Of a DNA stretch of 64,000 bases, positions 10,180 through 21,490 are shown piece after piece. Position 1 is the first letter of the stretch, and the number at the start of each line of letters is the position of its first letter. The DNA is taken from the NCBI GenBank assembly GCA_014155875.1, contig JACEFZ010011456.1, forward strand, positions 152,501-216,500, given 5' to 3'. Source of the stretch: Cepaea nemoralis (lineage: Eukaryota; Mollusca; Gastropoda; Stylommatophora; Helicidae). A program made the translations under genes and the position numbers. The notes below the pieces were generated by a model. It saw only the letters and a list, made by a program, of their open reading frames with translations. It made no database searches and was not told the origin of the DNA.

Positions 10180-10815
10180 ACTCCTGGTGTGTCAATTGAG
10201 CTATCTAACTGTCTCTCAATGCAACTCACCCCAGTAGTACACATCCATCAGTCATTAAACAAGATTGAGTTGGCGCACATAATCCTTTAATACAGAAAGA
10301 ACACGGACAAACGGAACACAACTCTATATCCAGAAACACTATAATCCATAGAATATAAATATCCTCCTCACAATTTAACCAGCACACACTACTGCATTCT
10401 CAAGCCTGCTTCATATCCAATCCACAAGACAGCTAATCCAGCTACTATCCACCGCTGGACCTCCCACAATACACCCACACACTGGGTCTAGTCTCCACTA
10501 ACTATTCAACCCACTCTGGGTTCAGGCCTCTATTAACTATCCAAACCCCCACTGGGTTTTAAGCCTGTCTTCACAACTGGGAGAACAACACAACAGAACT
10601 GACCCACAGTCAGTTCAAGCTCCCACGTATTAGCTCACCGATCCGCTCGGCGCTAAAACATCAACTGTCTTGAAGTCCCATGACTTCACACAAACTGAAC
10701 TGTCCTTCAGCGACCCGACTCCCAGTCGGTCCCAGCTTGAACTGCCTAGTCAAGGTTTTTCACTGTCTTTTAACCCTGCTGTGTAGCCCTCCCCACAACA
10801 TTACACCCCAGCCTA
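10180..10815. repeat. Unclassified GC-richer block, possibly a solo LTR
   Basis: The block is compositionally distinct (C-rich on this strand) and carries short internal echoes such as 'cactctgggttcaggcct' and 'cccactgggttttaagcct'. Read on the minus strand it would begin TGTAATGTTGTGGGG, reminiscent of LTR starts, and near the other end 'tcctttaatacag' could be an LTR transcript end. I cannot find a matching target duplication, so this is a weak call. Confidence 0.25.
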
Positions 10816-11269
10816 AAACTGTCTCTCTCTCCCATCCGCCCTGGGGTCTCTACTCACCCTCATCATTATTTCTCATGGCTGGTTGTTTTTCTCGTAGTCT
10901 CGCTACTGGGGTCACTCACCTCAATGTCAATGACCCAGGCATATGTCAGCTGCATTTCAGAAAATGAAAATTATCTTTTGTAATGTCACTTTCATTGAAT
11001 GTCAGAAAGAGAGTACTGAAATGTTACATCGAGCCTGTTCTGTTTTAAGACAGTGAGTCCTGAAATGTAAATGAACAAATTAGTAAGAGCTTGCGGACAC
11101 AGCGGTGATGTGGTTTCAAGATGAATGTTGAGAATATCTTGGACTGTCAGAACAACTAACAGTAATTGCCTGTAAAATGGCTAATGAATGTAGGACATAT
11201 AAATTATAAGCAACCATAAGAGACAAACATTGTTCTTTGATCATGGGGGGGGGGGGAAGGGGGGGGCAA
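10816..11269. other. Intergenic stretch without recognised features
   Basis: It holds a short G-rich patch at 11246-11268 and a chance open frame (10680-10967). Nothing is recognised. Confidence 0.4.
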
Positions 11270-11514
11270 GGTTTCCTTGTTTGAACTCAAGCGTAATCCT
11301 TACGTATGCTACTACTGAGTAGTGCACTTGACTGATTTTTGCATGTGGATTAGCTTTTCCTATTCCCAGTGTCCCTCGCATCAGGTGAACTGAACCTACT
11401 GCGACTTCTGAGGTGCTTGTAATTTACGTCCTCAAGTCAAGACCGAGACATCAACATTTTAGTCCACCAGCCTCATAAAATGCGCATTGAATAATATGTC
11501 ATGTTGAGGAAAGG
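11270..11514 (-). mobile_element. tRNA-derived SINE, family A
   Basis: Reverse copy: 'tttgaactcaagcgtaatcc' at 11280, 'tcaggtgaactgaacctactgcgacttctgagg', and a degraded head to about 11514. Confidence 0.7.
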
Positions 11515-12640
11515 GAACTTGTCACCCTAACCTCATCACGCCATGACCTAAGGTATGTGAAGTCCTAACACTTATCACCCAGCAGCAATATTTGGTATCG
11601 TCTTCATCATCCTCCCTCTGATGTGTCCCCACCTTGGCATGGTAGAGGGGCTTGCGCGTCCCAATGACCTCAAAAGCTCTGCTGAGGGAAGCACAACTAC
11701 ATGTCGGACAGGCCTTGAGATAGGGACCAAACCAAGAGAGACACAACCTGCTGCTCTGCAGGTAGACTGAGGACACAGTCAAAGACCGAATCATGCGCAC
11801 GATGCCACTAATTCTTGGTCCGGACACATACACTAAGGCTCTCCGCTGAGGGATATGGCTGAACGTCTCTAAGCCAACATCCTCCGGATGTGAGTGCCGG
11901 GCCGATACTCACCCACTGCAAAATAGAGGTGAGATGCTAAACCGCTACATGCTTGGCTCAGATACCTCGAAGGCTCTCATAAGAGGGATCCCCGAATGAG
12001 AGAGCTTGGCCGTTACCCGCTCTCTGCTGCATGGAGGTAAGATGCTGTGCCGGCAGCACATGTAGCCTACCTCGTGAGCGTTACTAAGGGTGGAAAAGTG
12101 TCACAACCACACACAGTGGTTATGATGCAAGTCTGCACCAAATCTCACTGAATAAGCGTAGTCAAAGGTAGAAAAACGCCTCATTAACACGAAATGGAAC
12201 ACTTGGCTAGCGACTCCATTACGTGGAAGTCCGAAGGAAAAGCGTGTTGAGTGGATGTCGCCCGCAGACTGACCGTGCGTGGAGAGCGGTCAGTGGCGAA
12301 AGAAATTCCCAATTCATGGAAGTGAGGAATAAAAGCAGCCATAAGCAGGACTTGGCGATTCCTTGGGTGAGTCCAGCACCAGAGCGCTATGTGCCGGCTC
12401 TGCAAATATGGAAGCCCCCTTGGGTAGCGGGGAATGCCCATGGTCTGCCCCTGCCTCCTCTTGAATGTTGACCGTGACGTATGTGCCGCCCTACCTTGAC
12501 CAGCTGATATGTGGGCCACACCACAACAAAATGTCCCTCGAAACCTCCAGGACACCTGATCAAAAACGCCCGCCGAAGTCGGATGTGCAGGCCTAAGGGT
12601 GGCAAATTAAAACTTGCACAACGCAAAAACTTCGAGTGAA
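11515..12640 (+). repeat. Family X interspersed repeat, longest copy
   Basis: It matches the reverse complement of 5485-6000 ('accagagcgctatgtgccgg', 'gcggggaatgcccatggtct') and the following copy at 12640-13275. The 5' part (11580-12060) contains 'catggtagaggggcttgcgcgtcccaatgacctc' and 'gatagggaccaaaccaagagagac', seen only here. Overlapping open frames of 80-123 residues on both strands are not conserved between copies and are probably not genes. Confidence 0.6.
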
Positions 12641-12800
12641 ATGTCCCATGTGCCCGGAACAGCTCTGGCTATCTAGTTTTTCCGAATGTCCTTGTAACAG
12701 GAACAGCTCTGGCTATCTAGTTTTCCGAATGTCCTTGTAACAGGAACAGCTCTGGCTATCTAGTTTTCCAAATGCCCGTCGTGCCCGAAACAGCTCTGAC
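12641..12800 (+). repeat. Short tandem repeat, about 51-bp unit, inside family X
   Basis: Roughly three copies of 'ggaacagctctggctatcta' followed by 'ttttccgaatgtccttgtaac'. It corresponds in place, but not in sequence, to the 103-bp tandem at the end of the 5.5-6.3 kb copy. Confidence 0.65.
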
Positions 12801-13275
12801 TATATTGTCTTCCGGGCACAACGACAAGCACATGTCCGAATCGAAAGCTCGCTGAGTGGATACTGTCTGCAGACCGGTCTGGTTTGTGCGGGGAGCGGCC
12901 CGTAGCGAACGAAATGCCCAATATATTAAAGTGAGGAATTAAAGCAGCCATGAGCAGGACGTGGCGATTCCCAGAGTGAGCCCAGCACCGGAGCACTATG
13001 TGTCGGCTCTGCAAATAAGGAAGCCTCACTGGATGGCGGATAATGCCCAAAGACTGTCCCTGCCTTCCCTTGAGGGTTGACCGTGAAGTCTTCGACCGTT
13101 CCAGCTTGGCCAGCTGGGATATGTGAGAGTCCCCCAGGAATGCCAACGTGGTACAAAAACACACGCAAAAGTCGGATGAGTTGGCCTAAGGGTTTAGGTC
13201 CAAAGGTGCATAACAACACATCGCAATTTCGTACAGCTGAAAAAAGACCCCGGATGAACGCAGCAGAAGAAGAAG
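12801..13275 (+). repeat. Family X interspersed repeat, second plus-strand copy
   Basis: It aligns with 12260-12640 and with the complement of 5500-5960 ('gtgagcccagcaccggagca', 'cagctgggatatgtgagag'). It ends 'atgaacgcagcagaagaagaag', the same 3' end as the other copies. Confidence 0.65.
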
Positions 13276-13328
13276 TCTTCACCGTCCTTTCATTACTCAA
13301 TGTATCATAGGCTTTAGGGGAGGGGGAG

Positions 13329-13505
13329 TTGTGTGGCCTCGAGGTATGGTGTCCACCTCGAGTGCTGGAGGTCCCGGGTTCAAGTCCCGGTGAGGGCAAA
13401 TATTTTTTCACTTGGATTTCGAGCAACAAAATTTCCCCCTGGTCTCTGGCTAGTGAGCTAGGACGCCCCTGTGTATTTTTGCGTACGCAATAAATCCCTT
13501 GGCAG
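13329..13505 (+). mobile_element. tRNA-derived SINE, family D
   Basis: The head is close to a tRNA fold: 'ggcctcgaggtatggtgtcc' (A-box), a paired anticodon-like arm 'cacctcgagtgctggaggtc', and 'cccgggttcaagtcccggtg' (T-arm with B-box). It is followed by an unrelated T-rich body. I call it a SINE rather than a functional tRNA because the acceptor stem is not paired and a body is attached. Confidence 0.65.
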
Positions 13506-13649
13506 TTGGAAATCGTAAAAGAGTAGCCTAACGGCGCTGCTCAGGCTTGAGTTAGGAGTAGAACGGAGCACTTATGGGTTACACCAGTGTGTCGTGATGT
13601 TGATCCGTCGACTAAATTAAACTAAATTCATAGGCTCTTTACCAACTCA

Positions 13650-14749
13650 GGCCAAACCCTATGAGGACTTTCAGATGACTAGCGGGAAGAGGTAACCAAA
13701 AGGAAGACTGGTGTTTTGCCTTGACCACAAGTAGTCTGACTATGGAAGTCTTGGCAGTAAGTAAAGCAATGACATGGTTCGAGACACAGACCTTAGTAAC
13801 TCAATGAGTATGCTCAGGGAGACAGAGATAGGGTGGGTCCTAGGACAGTGGTTGTTGTCACTTGAGCGGTCACGGCTGGCATAGATTAGTTTCGTTTTCG
13901 TGTCAGGGCATGCGGTTAAGGCTACTGTGGAGGGCGGATGAGCCGTGGACCAGGCTGATGTACTGAATGCTCTAAGAGAAGTAAATTGTTTGCGAGAACC
14001 TAATGATGACTGTGAATCTACACTTAAAACTATGGCTGCAATGGTCACAGAGCAGAGAATGCTCTTCACACTATACCAGTAATTGATCCTCTCGGTGATT
14101 GATTATGGACTAGGACTGCTCACTGTCTCAAAGAGTCAGCTGGTGAAATTAGAGCGCATACAGAACGAAGCTATGCGGGTCATTCTGGGATGCATCAGAG
14201 ACACCCCAGTAGTGTGTATGCGTTACATCCTTGGTCTGCCGACTGTTGCTGGTAGGCTCAAGGTGATGCAGGCGAAGGCATACCTCAGAGTAGCTGCAGA
14301 CACAGATCACCCGTTGCATGAGGCGCTGGACGCAGTTAAGGGTCAAAGACTGATAAGAGGCAAATCACGGATGGCTCAGGCGGAGGATACGATCAGACAG
14401 GCGTGCATCTTGGAGAACATTGGGCGAGGAGAGGAGTGGGTCATAGTGCCAGCGGAGTAGTCAGACTTGTGCAGAGTTATAATCACATTGAGCCGGGAGT
14501 GCAGGAAGTGGCCAGCAGGGAATACGGAAGTGGAAATCCAGCAACTAATGCAGGATAATGCTCACTCGGGTGATGTGGTTATCTACACAGATGGTTCGGT
14601 GTGAAGAGGTAGGAGAAGTGCCTGGGGATTCTTAGCAAAAGTTAATGGTCGACGTTTGGTGCAGGAGAGCCTGGCGTATGATACCACTACATCTAGCTTA
14701 AGAATGGAGGTGGAGGCGGTCAGTGCAGCTTTCCGATGGTTGGAGAACA

Positions 14750-14817
<68 letters not shown>

Positions 14818-15300
14818 CGTGATTGTAACTGACTCAGAAAGCATGCGGAGGAGGGTCAGGATAGGCAGGCTTAGTGCAGAGTGGCTTGCTTCGCTTCGGA
14901 GGTCACGGGTGGCACCCATCACCTGGATCTTTTCTCCGGGGCATGCTGGTGTGCTGGGGAATGAACAGGTGGACAGATTGGCTGGCTCGCAAAACTTGGT
15001 GGAGTATTGATACATGACAAGGCATACGTGGTTGCGACCTTGTGGGAGCACGTGTACATCTCGGAGGAGCAAATGGATCATCATGGTCTGGCAAGAATGA
15101 GGTAACGAGGAGTGACGAGGGGATCTGGCCGACGCTCGACGCTCAGAGGAAAGGCGAGACGGACATATAATCAGATTGCTACTGGAACTATTGATGTTGG
15201 AACTGTTCGCTGGCTGCTGAGACTGGATAGGGACAGAGCGCTTATGGGAATGCCCCGAATGCTGTGATGTCGGTTACTAAATCAATTAATCAATCAATCG
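13650..15300 (+). pseudogene. RNase H-bearing LINE (I group), 3' part, copy 1
   Basis: The remnant reads in the order of a LINE ORF2 end. A broken RNase H piece ('MEVLAVSKAMTWFE' at about 13742) is followed by a post-RT segment with one open frame at 14083-14460 (NEAMRVILGCIRDTPVVCMR, then LPTVAGRLKVMQAKAYLR), then RNase H motifs 'YTDGSV' (about 14585) and 'FSPGHAGVLGNEQVDRLAGS' (about 14930). It ends with an 'aatcaatcaatc' tail at 15280-15300. Several stops are present. A CA microsatellite has grown inside the RNase H domain at 14751. The order at the 5' end suggests two joined fragments. Confidence 0.75.
14751..14816 (+). repeat. CA dinucleotide microsatellite
   Basis: About 32 CA units without interruption, within the RNase H region of LINE copy 1, between the conserved 'MEVEAVSAAFRWLE' and 'IVIVTDSESM' blocks. 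It replaces a short spacer between these motifs in the related copy at 17510-17600. Confidence 0.95.
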
Positions 15301-15347
15301 CATTACAGCTGTGTTTGGAACATGGTATGCGGGAATCAAGTCAAAAG

Positions 15348-15450
15348 AAGAAGAGGCAGCTATAGAAGAAGAAGGAGGAGAATAAGAAGAGGAGGAAGAA
15401 GAAGGGGTCGAATGGAAAGGAGGAAGAGACGAAGAAGAATGAAGAGGGAG
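15348..15450 (+). repeat. GAA/GGA-rich purine tract
   Basis: About 100 bases almost entirely purine ('aagaagaagaggcag...agaagaatgaagaggg'). Strand-asymmetric, low complexity. Confidence 0.8.
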
Positions 15451-15493
15451 AAATACTGATTTATTTATTATCCTCTTTACTGATACGACTCAG

Positions 15494-15745
15494 GTATGGC
15501 TCAGGCGGAGGATACGATCAGACAGGTGTGCATCTTGGAGAACATCAGGCGAGGAGAGGAGTGGGTCAGAGTGCCAGCGGATTAGTCAGACTTGTGCAGA
15601 GTTATAATCACATTGAGCCGGGAGTGCAGAGAATGGCCAGCAGGGACCATGGAAGTGGAAATCCAGCAACTAATTCAGGATAATGCTCGCCCGCGTGGTG
15701 TGGTTATCTACACAGATGGTTCGGTGTTAAGAGGTAGGAGAAATT
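15494..15745 (+). mobile_element. RNase H-bearing LINE fragment, copy 2
   Basis: It is nearly the same as 14370-14630 of copy 1 ('atggctcaggcggaggatacgatcagacagg', then VVIYTDGSVLRGRR), with a cleaner frame. It is cut off where the family B SINE starts. Confidence 0.75.
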
Positions 15746-15855
15746 TTTTTTTCGCATATCCTTTACAGGACATTGCAGTCAGCGCCAGCATTTTTCAGCT
15801 GTTGTTGATGTCTTGGCAAGACTACGCTCAGCAGTTTGCCATTGCTTCTCAGAAA
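15746..15855 (-). mobile_element. SINE, family B, 5' truncated
   Basis: Reverse copy: 'cgcatatcctttacaggacattgcag' through 'cagtttgccattgcttctcag'. The run of T at 15746 is the A-tail complement. Confidence 0.75.
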
Positions 15856-15899
15856 GGTAACAACGAATAATAACATCAACCTACAATGCATGTATGATA

Positions 15900-18058
15900 T
15901 CCGAAACATACAGTATTGATTGCAGACAATGAACTAGATATGCAACATTTAGTAAATGCGGTTATTGTACACAGTGAACAACTAGGGTTAGATTTCTATT
16001 TTATTTTGGTCAGAGAAGAGACATGTGCGGCCGCCATAGACTTAGAGGACGCATATAACAGAGTATCTTTCGAGCACTTGATGCAAACCCTTCTCAGACT
16101 GAAAGTGCATCCTCACCTTGTACGATGGATAGCTGCAGTTCTGCTCCAAAGGAAGGTGGTGCTAAGATGCGGGAGTTGGTCTTCTGAGCCGATAACGATA
16201 TGTCCAGGATTGCCGCAGGGTTCACCACTGTCACCAGTACTTTTCAACGTGTATACGGTGCCGATCACTGAACAACAGTTAAACGGGAGGGGTAGGACTC
16301 TGTCATTTACTGACGACATTCTCGTGTATCGACAGGGTCGAGATAGATAGGCGGTTGCCAATAATATGCAGGTCGAACTAGACCGAATTTCCTCATGGCG
16401 TGCTGTTGCCGCTGCCCTTGTCAACCCTGCAAAGGCATCGGTTACATGGTTCTCCCTAAACAACCATATTGTGAACACAGACCTGCCGGCAGTAAGAATG
16501 GATGGGAGCATTTTGAGTAGAACCCAGTCAATGGCATATCTTGGCGTGAGGCGTGAGATCATGTCGATTATGTCATAACGAAAGCTCGAAAAGGTTTGTC
16601 AGCAATGAGAGTCATGGCGACTGCCAATATCGATCAAAGACTGCTAATACCTCTGTTCCAAGGACTGGTGCTTTCACGCAACGAGTATGCCCTGGCCATC
16701 CTCACTGTCAGCCCTACACAGATTGGAAGACTATAAAAGGTACAAAACGAAGCCATGCGCATCATTTTGGGCTGCACGAGAGGCACCAGCTGTGTAGCAA
16801 TGAGATACCTCCTTGACTTCCCGACAATGGAACACAGGATCAAGATCTGGAGAGCTCGTACATACTTAAAAATAAGTGCAGATAAGCAGCACCCTCTGCA
16901 TGACGCTATATTCAGAGAAAAGGGTGACAGGCTAAAGAGGGGCAAATCATGGATGGGTCGGGCGGAAGATGTCGTCAGACAGGTCTGCAGTCTTACCAGT
17001 ATCAACCCCGGCAAGGAATGGGTGCCGGTGCCTCCAGCTTTTAAGTGCACTTTCGTGGCTTAGAGGTTATGACTTTTCTCCGTAATCTCGTATACTCTCG
17101 TCGGTAACGTGATGACGGTGAGAGTCAGCAGTGGTTCGAATCGCTTCGGTAACTTACGGGGTATGTGAGGCGGCAGCTCAGAAAGCAATGGCAAACTACT
17201 GAGCGTAATCTTGCCAAGAAATCAACATACAGATGAAAGATGCTGGTGTTGACAGCGATGTCATGTAAAGGATATGAAAAAAAAATAAAAATACACTCGA
17301 CAGACGGTGCAGAGAGCAGAACCCTGCCGCTGTCAATGCAGAGGTTAACAGCGCTCATCTATGAACACTCAGATAGCCCCGAAGTGCTCATCTATACAGA
17401 TGGATCTATTGTAAAGCAGCAGAGAAGTGCGTGGGCATTTACAGCCCTTTCAGCGGGCCGAACCGTTCAAGAATCCAGTGGTGCCCACTCTATGACCACG
17501 AGCAGCATGACGATGGAGGTGATGGCAGTTACACAGGCTTTCATATGGCTGGAATCACAGCATTATACCAATGTGTGTACTAAGTGATTCAATGAGCATG
17601 ATTCAGAAGGTCGAAGCTGGATCTGTGTGTAGACCGTGGACTGAGTCGCTGCGGAAGTCTGTTGTCCGTAAAGTCACCTTCATCTTCGTCCCGGGACATG
17701 CGGGAGTCGAGGGAAATGAACGAGCTGACAAACTGGCTGGCTCTGCACCCCTTGTAGATGGCCAGCCCATGGATCGTGCCGATGTTACTAACGTCCTCAA
17801 ATATATGGCGAGAACAGAAGATTTTGACGTCAGTGATTCCACATCGCTGTCCAGGATGAAAGACCTGGGAGTAAGAATCGGCACAGCCAGACGCGAGAGG
17901 TACAATGGGGAAACAAAGCGCCTCGTCAACCAACACAGAACTGGCACTATTAGCCACCGGACGCTGATGCATATGCTGGGGGGAGGATCTGAGTACCTAT
18001 GGACATGTCCGGAGTACAATGAAGATACCCCAACTGATAACTGATAACTGATAACTGA
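15900..18058 (+). pseudogene. RNase H-bearing LINE (I group), copy 3, RT to 3' tail
   Basis: The RT palm is at 15916-16350: AAIDLEDAYNRVSFEHL, then GLPQGSPLSPVLFNVY and FTDDILVY (the YADD box, with F-T for Y-A). The post-RT region follows (16550-17060; MRIILGCTRGTS, RAEDVVRQVC), then RNase H at 17330-17760 (IYTDGSI, MEVMAVTQAF, SDSMSM, FVPGHAGVEGNERADKLAGS). A C-terminal extension runs to about 18020. The end is four 'actgata' repeats, a typical LINE tail. Stops and frameshifts break it, and a family B SINE sits between the post-RT and RNase H regions. 5' truncated. Confidence 0.85.
17056..17285 (+). mobile_element. tRNA-derived SINE, family B
   Basis: Head 'ggcttagaggttatgactttt...' and B-box-like 'agtggttcgaatcg' (17132), body 'cagaaagcaatggcaaactactgagcg', tail 'ggatatg' and A-rich. 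A nearly identical copy is at 24563-24802. It is inserted in LINE copy 3. Confidence 0.85.
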
Positions 18059-18361
18059 TTTCTATTTATTTTTTTTCGAATTTTTTTAAAAAGACTTTTT
18101 ACTGAAACCGGAAACGGAATCTAACGAATGGGGAAAGAACGCTGGGGGAGGCTCTGAGAATAACTCCGTCGTAGAAACAATCACAACAACATGAACCATG
18201 TGATGTAATCTATTAATATTACTATTATTAGATCACCTTTTCTTAAATCTAGCCACTTAATGGTTAGTTTAATAGTTTATCTGATATTTATCTTGTTTTG
18301 CGACTACCTCTGCTACACAGCCCGGGTTAAAGTTTGTAAAACGACATTTTCTTGTCCGTTG

Positions 18362-18364
<3 letters not shown>

Positions 18365-18417
<53 letters not shown>

Positions 18418-18565
18418 TTCTCTGTCTTTCTCTCTTTCTCTCTCTCTCTCTGTCTGTCTCATGTCTGTCTATCTCTCTGTCTCTGTATGTCTGTCTCTCT
18501 TTGTGTGTGTGTCTCCCTCCCCCTCCCTCTCTCCCTCTCCCTCTCCCTCTCTCCCTCTCCCTCTC

Positions 18566-18604
<39 letters not shown>
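18365..18604 (+). repeat. CT-rich microsatellite tract
   Basis: TC repeats (18370-18413), then mixed 'tctgtc' and 'ccctct' units, then TC again (18570-18604): about 240 bases with almost no purine apart from G in 'tgt'. The Ser/Leu-rich frames across it are artefacts. Confidence 0.95.
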
Positions 18605-18606
<2 letters not shown>

Positions 18607-19264
18607 TTGTCAATTTTATCTATCTAACCCAGAAAAGTAGGATACTTTGGTTGAACAATACGACTTTTAAGGATCTCTTCCTCTATAATGATACCAAGAC
18701 AGGTTATCATATTATGACAGACAACAACAGATAATCACTGAGTCCCCCACTTCGTCAGGAAAGCAGGGAATCGTAGTCGTACAGTACAACTGTTACCTTC
18801 CATGCATAACGTAAGAGGTGACTTCGGAGGATTTGCATGAAACTGGCTTCCTCATCCCATATAAAATGTTGAGGGCCTTTACTCCTTTTGGAGATGAAAT
18901 GCAGAGGAAGAATTTACCTGGTCTTCCAGAATTTTCTCTTCATTGTTCTTATTTTTTTTTCATCGTTTCATTCTTCTAATCCAGTTCTTATGCCTTAATG
19001 TAGTCACCAAATGGTCTTCTCTGTGATTATATGTTGTGTTTTGTGTATGTATATTTTTGCTGAGGAAGGCTAGTCGCCGTAACATCCTGTAATTTTCATA
19101 ATTCTGTTCTGTAAAGCTGCATTACTTTGTGTTATTTTATATTGTTTATATAATTCCAGAATCTTTGAAATTTGGATTATTCTCTCATGGATTGATATTG
19201 AGGGACTTCACTGAACAGAAGAACCCTTGAGACCTTGAATTTACTCAACAATCTACACTAAACA
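18605..19264 (+). other. Region upstream of the asteroid-like gene
   Basis: It contains a short LINE 3' end (about 18860-18920, 'gagggcctttactccttttggagatgaaatgcagagg'). The last 100 bases before the ATG are ordinary AT-rich sequence and may be 5' UTR. No clear TATA box or initiator is evident, so I do not call a promoter. Confidence 0.4.
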
Positions 19265-19669
19265 ATGGGTGTTCATCGATTATGGTCCTATATTAAGCAT
19301 CACAAACGTGAGGTTGTGACTTATGTTGACCTGGTGGAAGTGGCGGAAGGATATCCAGGTGGTTTAAGGCTTCTTGTGGACTTCTACAGCTGGGAACACT
19401 TCATTGTCTTGAAGTTCTGGCAGTCGCTGGGTCAGTTAGTGCAGAACAGAAACGTTATGTTTGCTGGTGGGGAGTATGAATTGATTGATGCATTCATCAA
19501 GGAGTTCATTTATCGGCTACGGGCTGTTAATATTGAATTGGTGTTTTTTCTGGACGGAGCCAAAGGAAGTGCATACACCTCTTCCAAACAAAAATTGCGA
19601 ACTTGGCAATCCCGATATTTTGAAGACCAGAAGAGACTTAGGAACACGACAGATTTCTTGCGTGGCAAG
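19265..19669 (+). CDS. Asteroid/FAM120-like XPG-fold protein, exon 1
   Basis: It encodes residues 1-135, starting MGVHRLWSYIKHHKREVVTY. The N-terminal MG(V/I)..L...I start and the two acidic blocks LLVDFYSWEH (about residue 39) and VFFLDGAKGS (about 97) are the XPG N-domain pattern of the asteroid and FAM120 proteins, relatives of FEN1/XPG structure-specific nucleases. The family includes Drosophila asteroid (EGFR signalling) and vertebrate FAM120B (a PPAR-gamma coactivator); the role here is not known. The donor 'ggcaag|gtttgt' ends the exon in phase 0, and the reading frame otherwise stops 14 codons later. The ATG is the first after in-frame stops and gives the conserved N-terminus. Confidence 0.85.
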
Positions 19670-19799
19670 GTTTGTATTGTTGAACATTTCAATGTGGAAA
19701 AAATAGCATAATTTCAATTTGGCTTGCCAATATTTATTGTGAATTTGTGGTAATGTCGATTTTAAAAATTGTCCAGAGCTTGTAGGTTGACTGACCAAT

Positions 19800-19930
19800 T
19801 CTAAAATGGGAATGAGGAAGCAAAGGCAGCCGGCCTGACGGTGACCACACAAGCCCTCAATTGTCGATTGGTCTATAAAAATATGAGGCTAGCACCATAT
19901 ACCCCGAACGCCTCATGCCATGAACAAAGG
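19800..19930. repeat. Dispersed repeat with 'gccgattggt' core
   Basis: The stretch 'ttgtcgattggtctataaaaatatgaggctagcaccatatacccc' matches 39065-39120 and 57580-57630 ('gtgccgattggt...agtaccatatgccc'). Its nature is unclear; it lies in intron 1. Confidence 0.5.
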
Positions 19931-20192
19931 GTCCTGTACTCATGCATCAACTCCCTTCTTCTGAGTCACTGAATGACATACCAAACTTTTGCTCGTGAGG
20001 AGTAAGTAATTTATATTCAAGCAGGAGAAAGTAATCTATAGTCAAGAAGGAGTAAGTAATCTATAATAAAAAAAGGAGTTAATAGAATAGTTCAAGAAGG
20101 AGAAAGTAATCTATCTGATATTGTTTTTGTATAGTTAAAATTAAAGCAGTGGTTAAAATGTCTGACATCCACCTCTGATTCAGGGGTAAAAG

Positions 20193-20286
20193 TTAGTTGC
20201 ATATCCATTACAGGACGTAGCAGTCAACCCCTGTGGTTTTTGGCTGTGCATGATTCCTGGGCAAGTTTACATTCAGTAGTTTGCCA
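20193..20286 (-). mobile_element. SINE, family B, truncated, with target duplication
   Basis: A reverse 3' fragment ('agttgcatatccattacagg' to 'cagtagtttgcc') flanked by a 16-base direct repeat, gattcaggggta(a/g)aag, at 20177-20192 and 20287-20302. The duplication shows insertion by retrotransposition in its truncated form. Confidence 0.8.
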
Positions 20287-20329
20287 GATTCAGGGGTAGA
20301 AGTGGATTAACTCTTTCACTACCAAACAA

Positions 20330-21490
20330 AAACTGGGCTGTGACCAAACAGACATTTATGGCAGAAAATTGGAACTAGGGGTGTGTTACAATAATGCTTT
20401 TAAAATGGTTAAGGTGGTAGAAGACCTATTGTATTACATATCAAATTAAAGAGGATTGCACAAGGAACATGACAGTGTTAATAATTAATTGATAGGTTAC
20501 AAATATTATGACAATAATGAGAGGTTTAATAATAACAAATGAAATTAAAGAGGTAAAAATTATTTAAAAAACTGCACATATAAGGTGTTTTCTACACTCC
20601 TATACTGCTAATCATGTTTAATTTACTGAATAATCAAACAAACACCACTTGTCTTCAAGAATATAAACAGTATTGCGCATTAAAGTAACCCAAAAAGAAG
20701 TTTTGGTGCATATTCTGAACCATGTATTTTTCACAAATAATGACAAAAAATAATGGCTGAAATCTTGAAGGTGGGGTCTGTCACAGTAAAGTTATGAAAA
20801 TGGTTACAATTGTAGCAGAAATGTTGTATTATATATCAAAATAAAGGGGATTGCACAAGGAATATGTTGGTAGGAGAATGTTTGCTTTAGGTTGTAAATA
20901 AAATAAAAATAATAATATAATTTGTAAAATAATTGGACAAAAGTAGGTAAAAATAATGTAAACATTGCACTTAGAATGTGTTTTCTACACTCCTATACTG
21001 CTAATCATGTTTAATTTACTGAATAATCAAACAAACACCACTTGTCTTCAAGAATATAAACAGTATTGCTCATTTAAATCACCCAAAAGGAAGTTTTGGT
21101 GCATATTCTGAACCATGTCTTTTTCACACAAATGAAAAAAACTAATGGCCGAAATCTGGAAATTGGTGTATGTCGCAATAATGTTATGAAAATGGTTAAA
21201 ATTGTAGCAGAAATGTTGTATTATATATCAAAATAAAGGAGATAGCACAAGGAATATGTTGGTAGGAGAATTTTTGCTGTATGTTGTAAATAAAATACAA
21301 ATAATAATATAACTTCTAAAATAATTTGTTAAAAAGAGGTAAAATAATGTAAACATTGTACTTACCGAGGGGGCGTTGTTATCCAATATCCTGATCACTG
21401 CTAATCCAATTGAATTTACTGAACAAACAACACTATTCTAAACTATAAACACCATTGCTTCCAATCAACCATCCGAAAAGAAGTTTCGCC
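20330..21490. repeat. Three tandem copies of a roughly 395-bp unit
   Basis: The block starting 'gttttctacactcctatact' recurs with a 393-base period (20587 and 20980), and a third, more diverged copy follows about 400 bases later (around 21380). Each unit also carries 'gaagttttggtgcatattctgaaccatgt' and 'gttgtattatatatca'. It lies inside the piggyBac-like element between its left end and the transposase remnant. Confidence 0.85.

Noticed and set aside
13329..13400. Possible functional tRNA gene
   Set aside because: A-box, B-box and a T-arm are present, but the acceptor stem does not pair and a SINE body is attached.
12184..13429. Several frames of 80-167 residues on both strands
   Set aside because: They lie in family X repeats and the family D SINE and are not conserved between copies. 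The 'GLEPGTSSTRG' phrase is an antisense translation of a tRNA-like B-box, a familiar annotation artefact.
15940..15965. Similarity of 'atatgcaacatttagt' in LINE copy 3 to exon 2 of the asteroid-like gene
   Set aside because: Only about 16 bases match and both flanks diverge completely; best explained as chance.
18260..18640. Ser/Leu-rich and Arg/Glu-rich open frames of about 110-126 residues
   Set aside because: These are both strands of a CT-dinucleotide microsatellite.
20177..20302. CRISPR-like direct repeats with spacer, and other arrays in the window
   Set aside because: The direct repeat is the target duplication of a SINE. Other arrays are contiguous tandem units without unique spacers, and the genome is eukaryotic.
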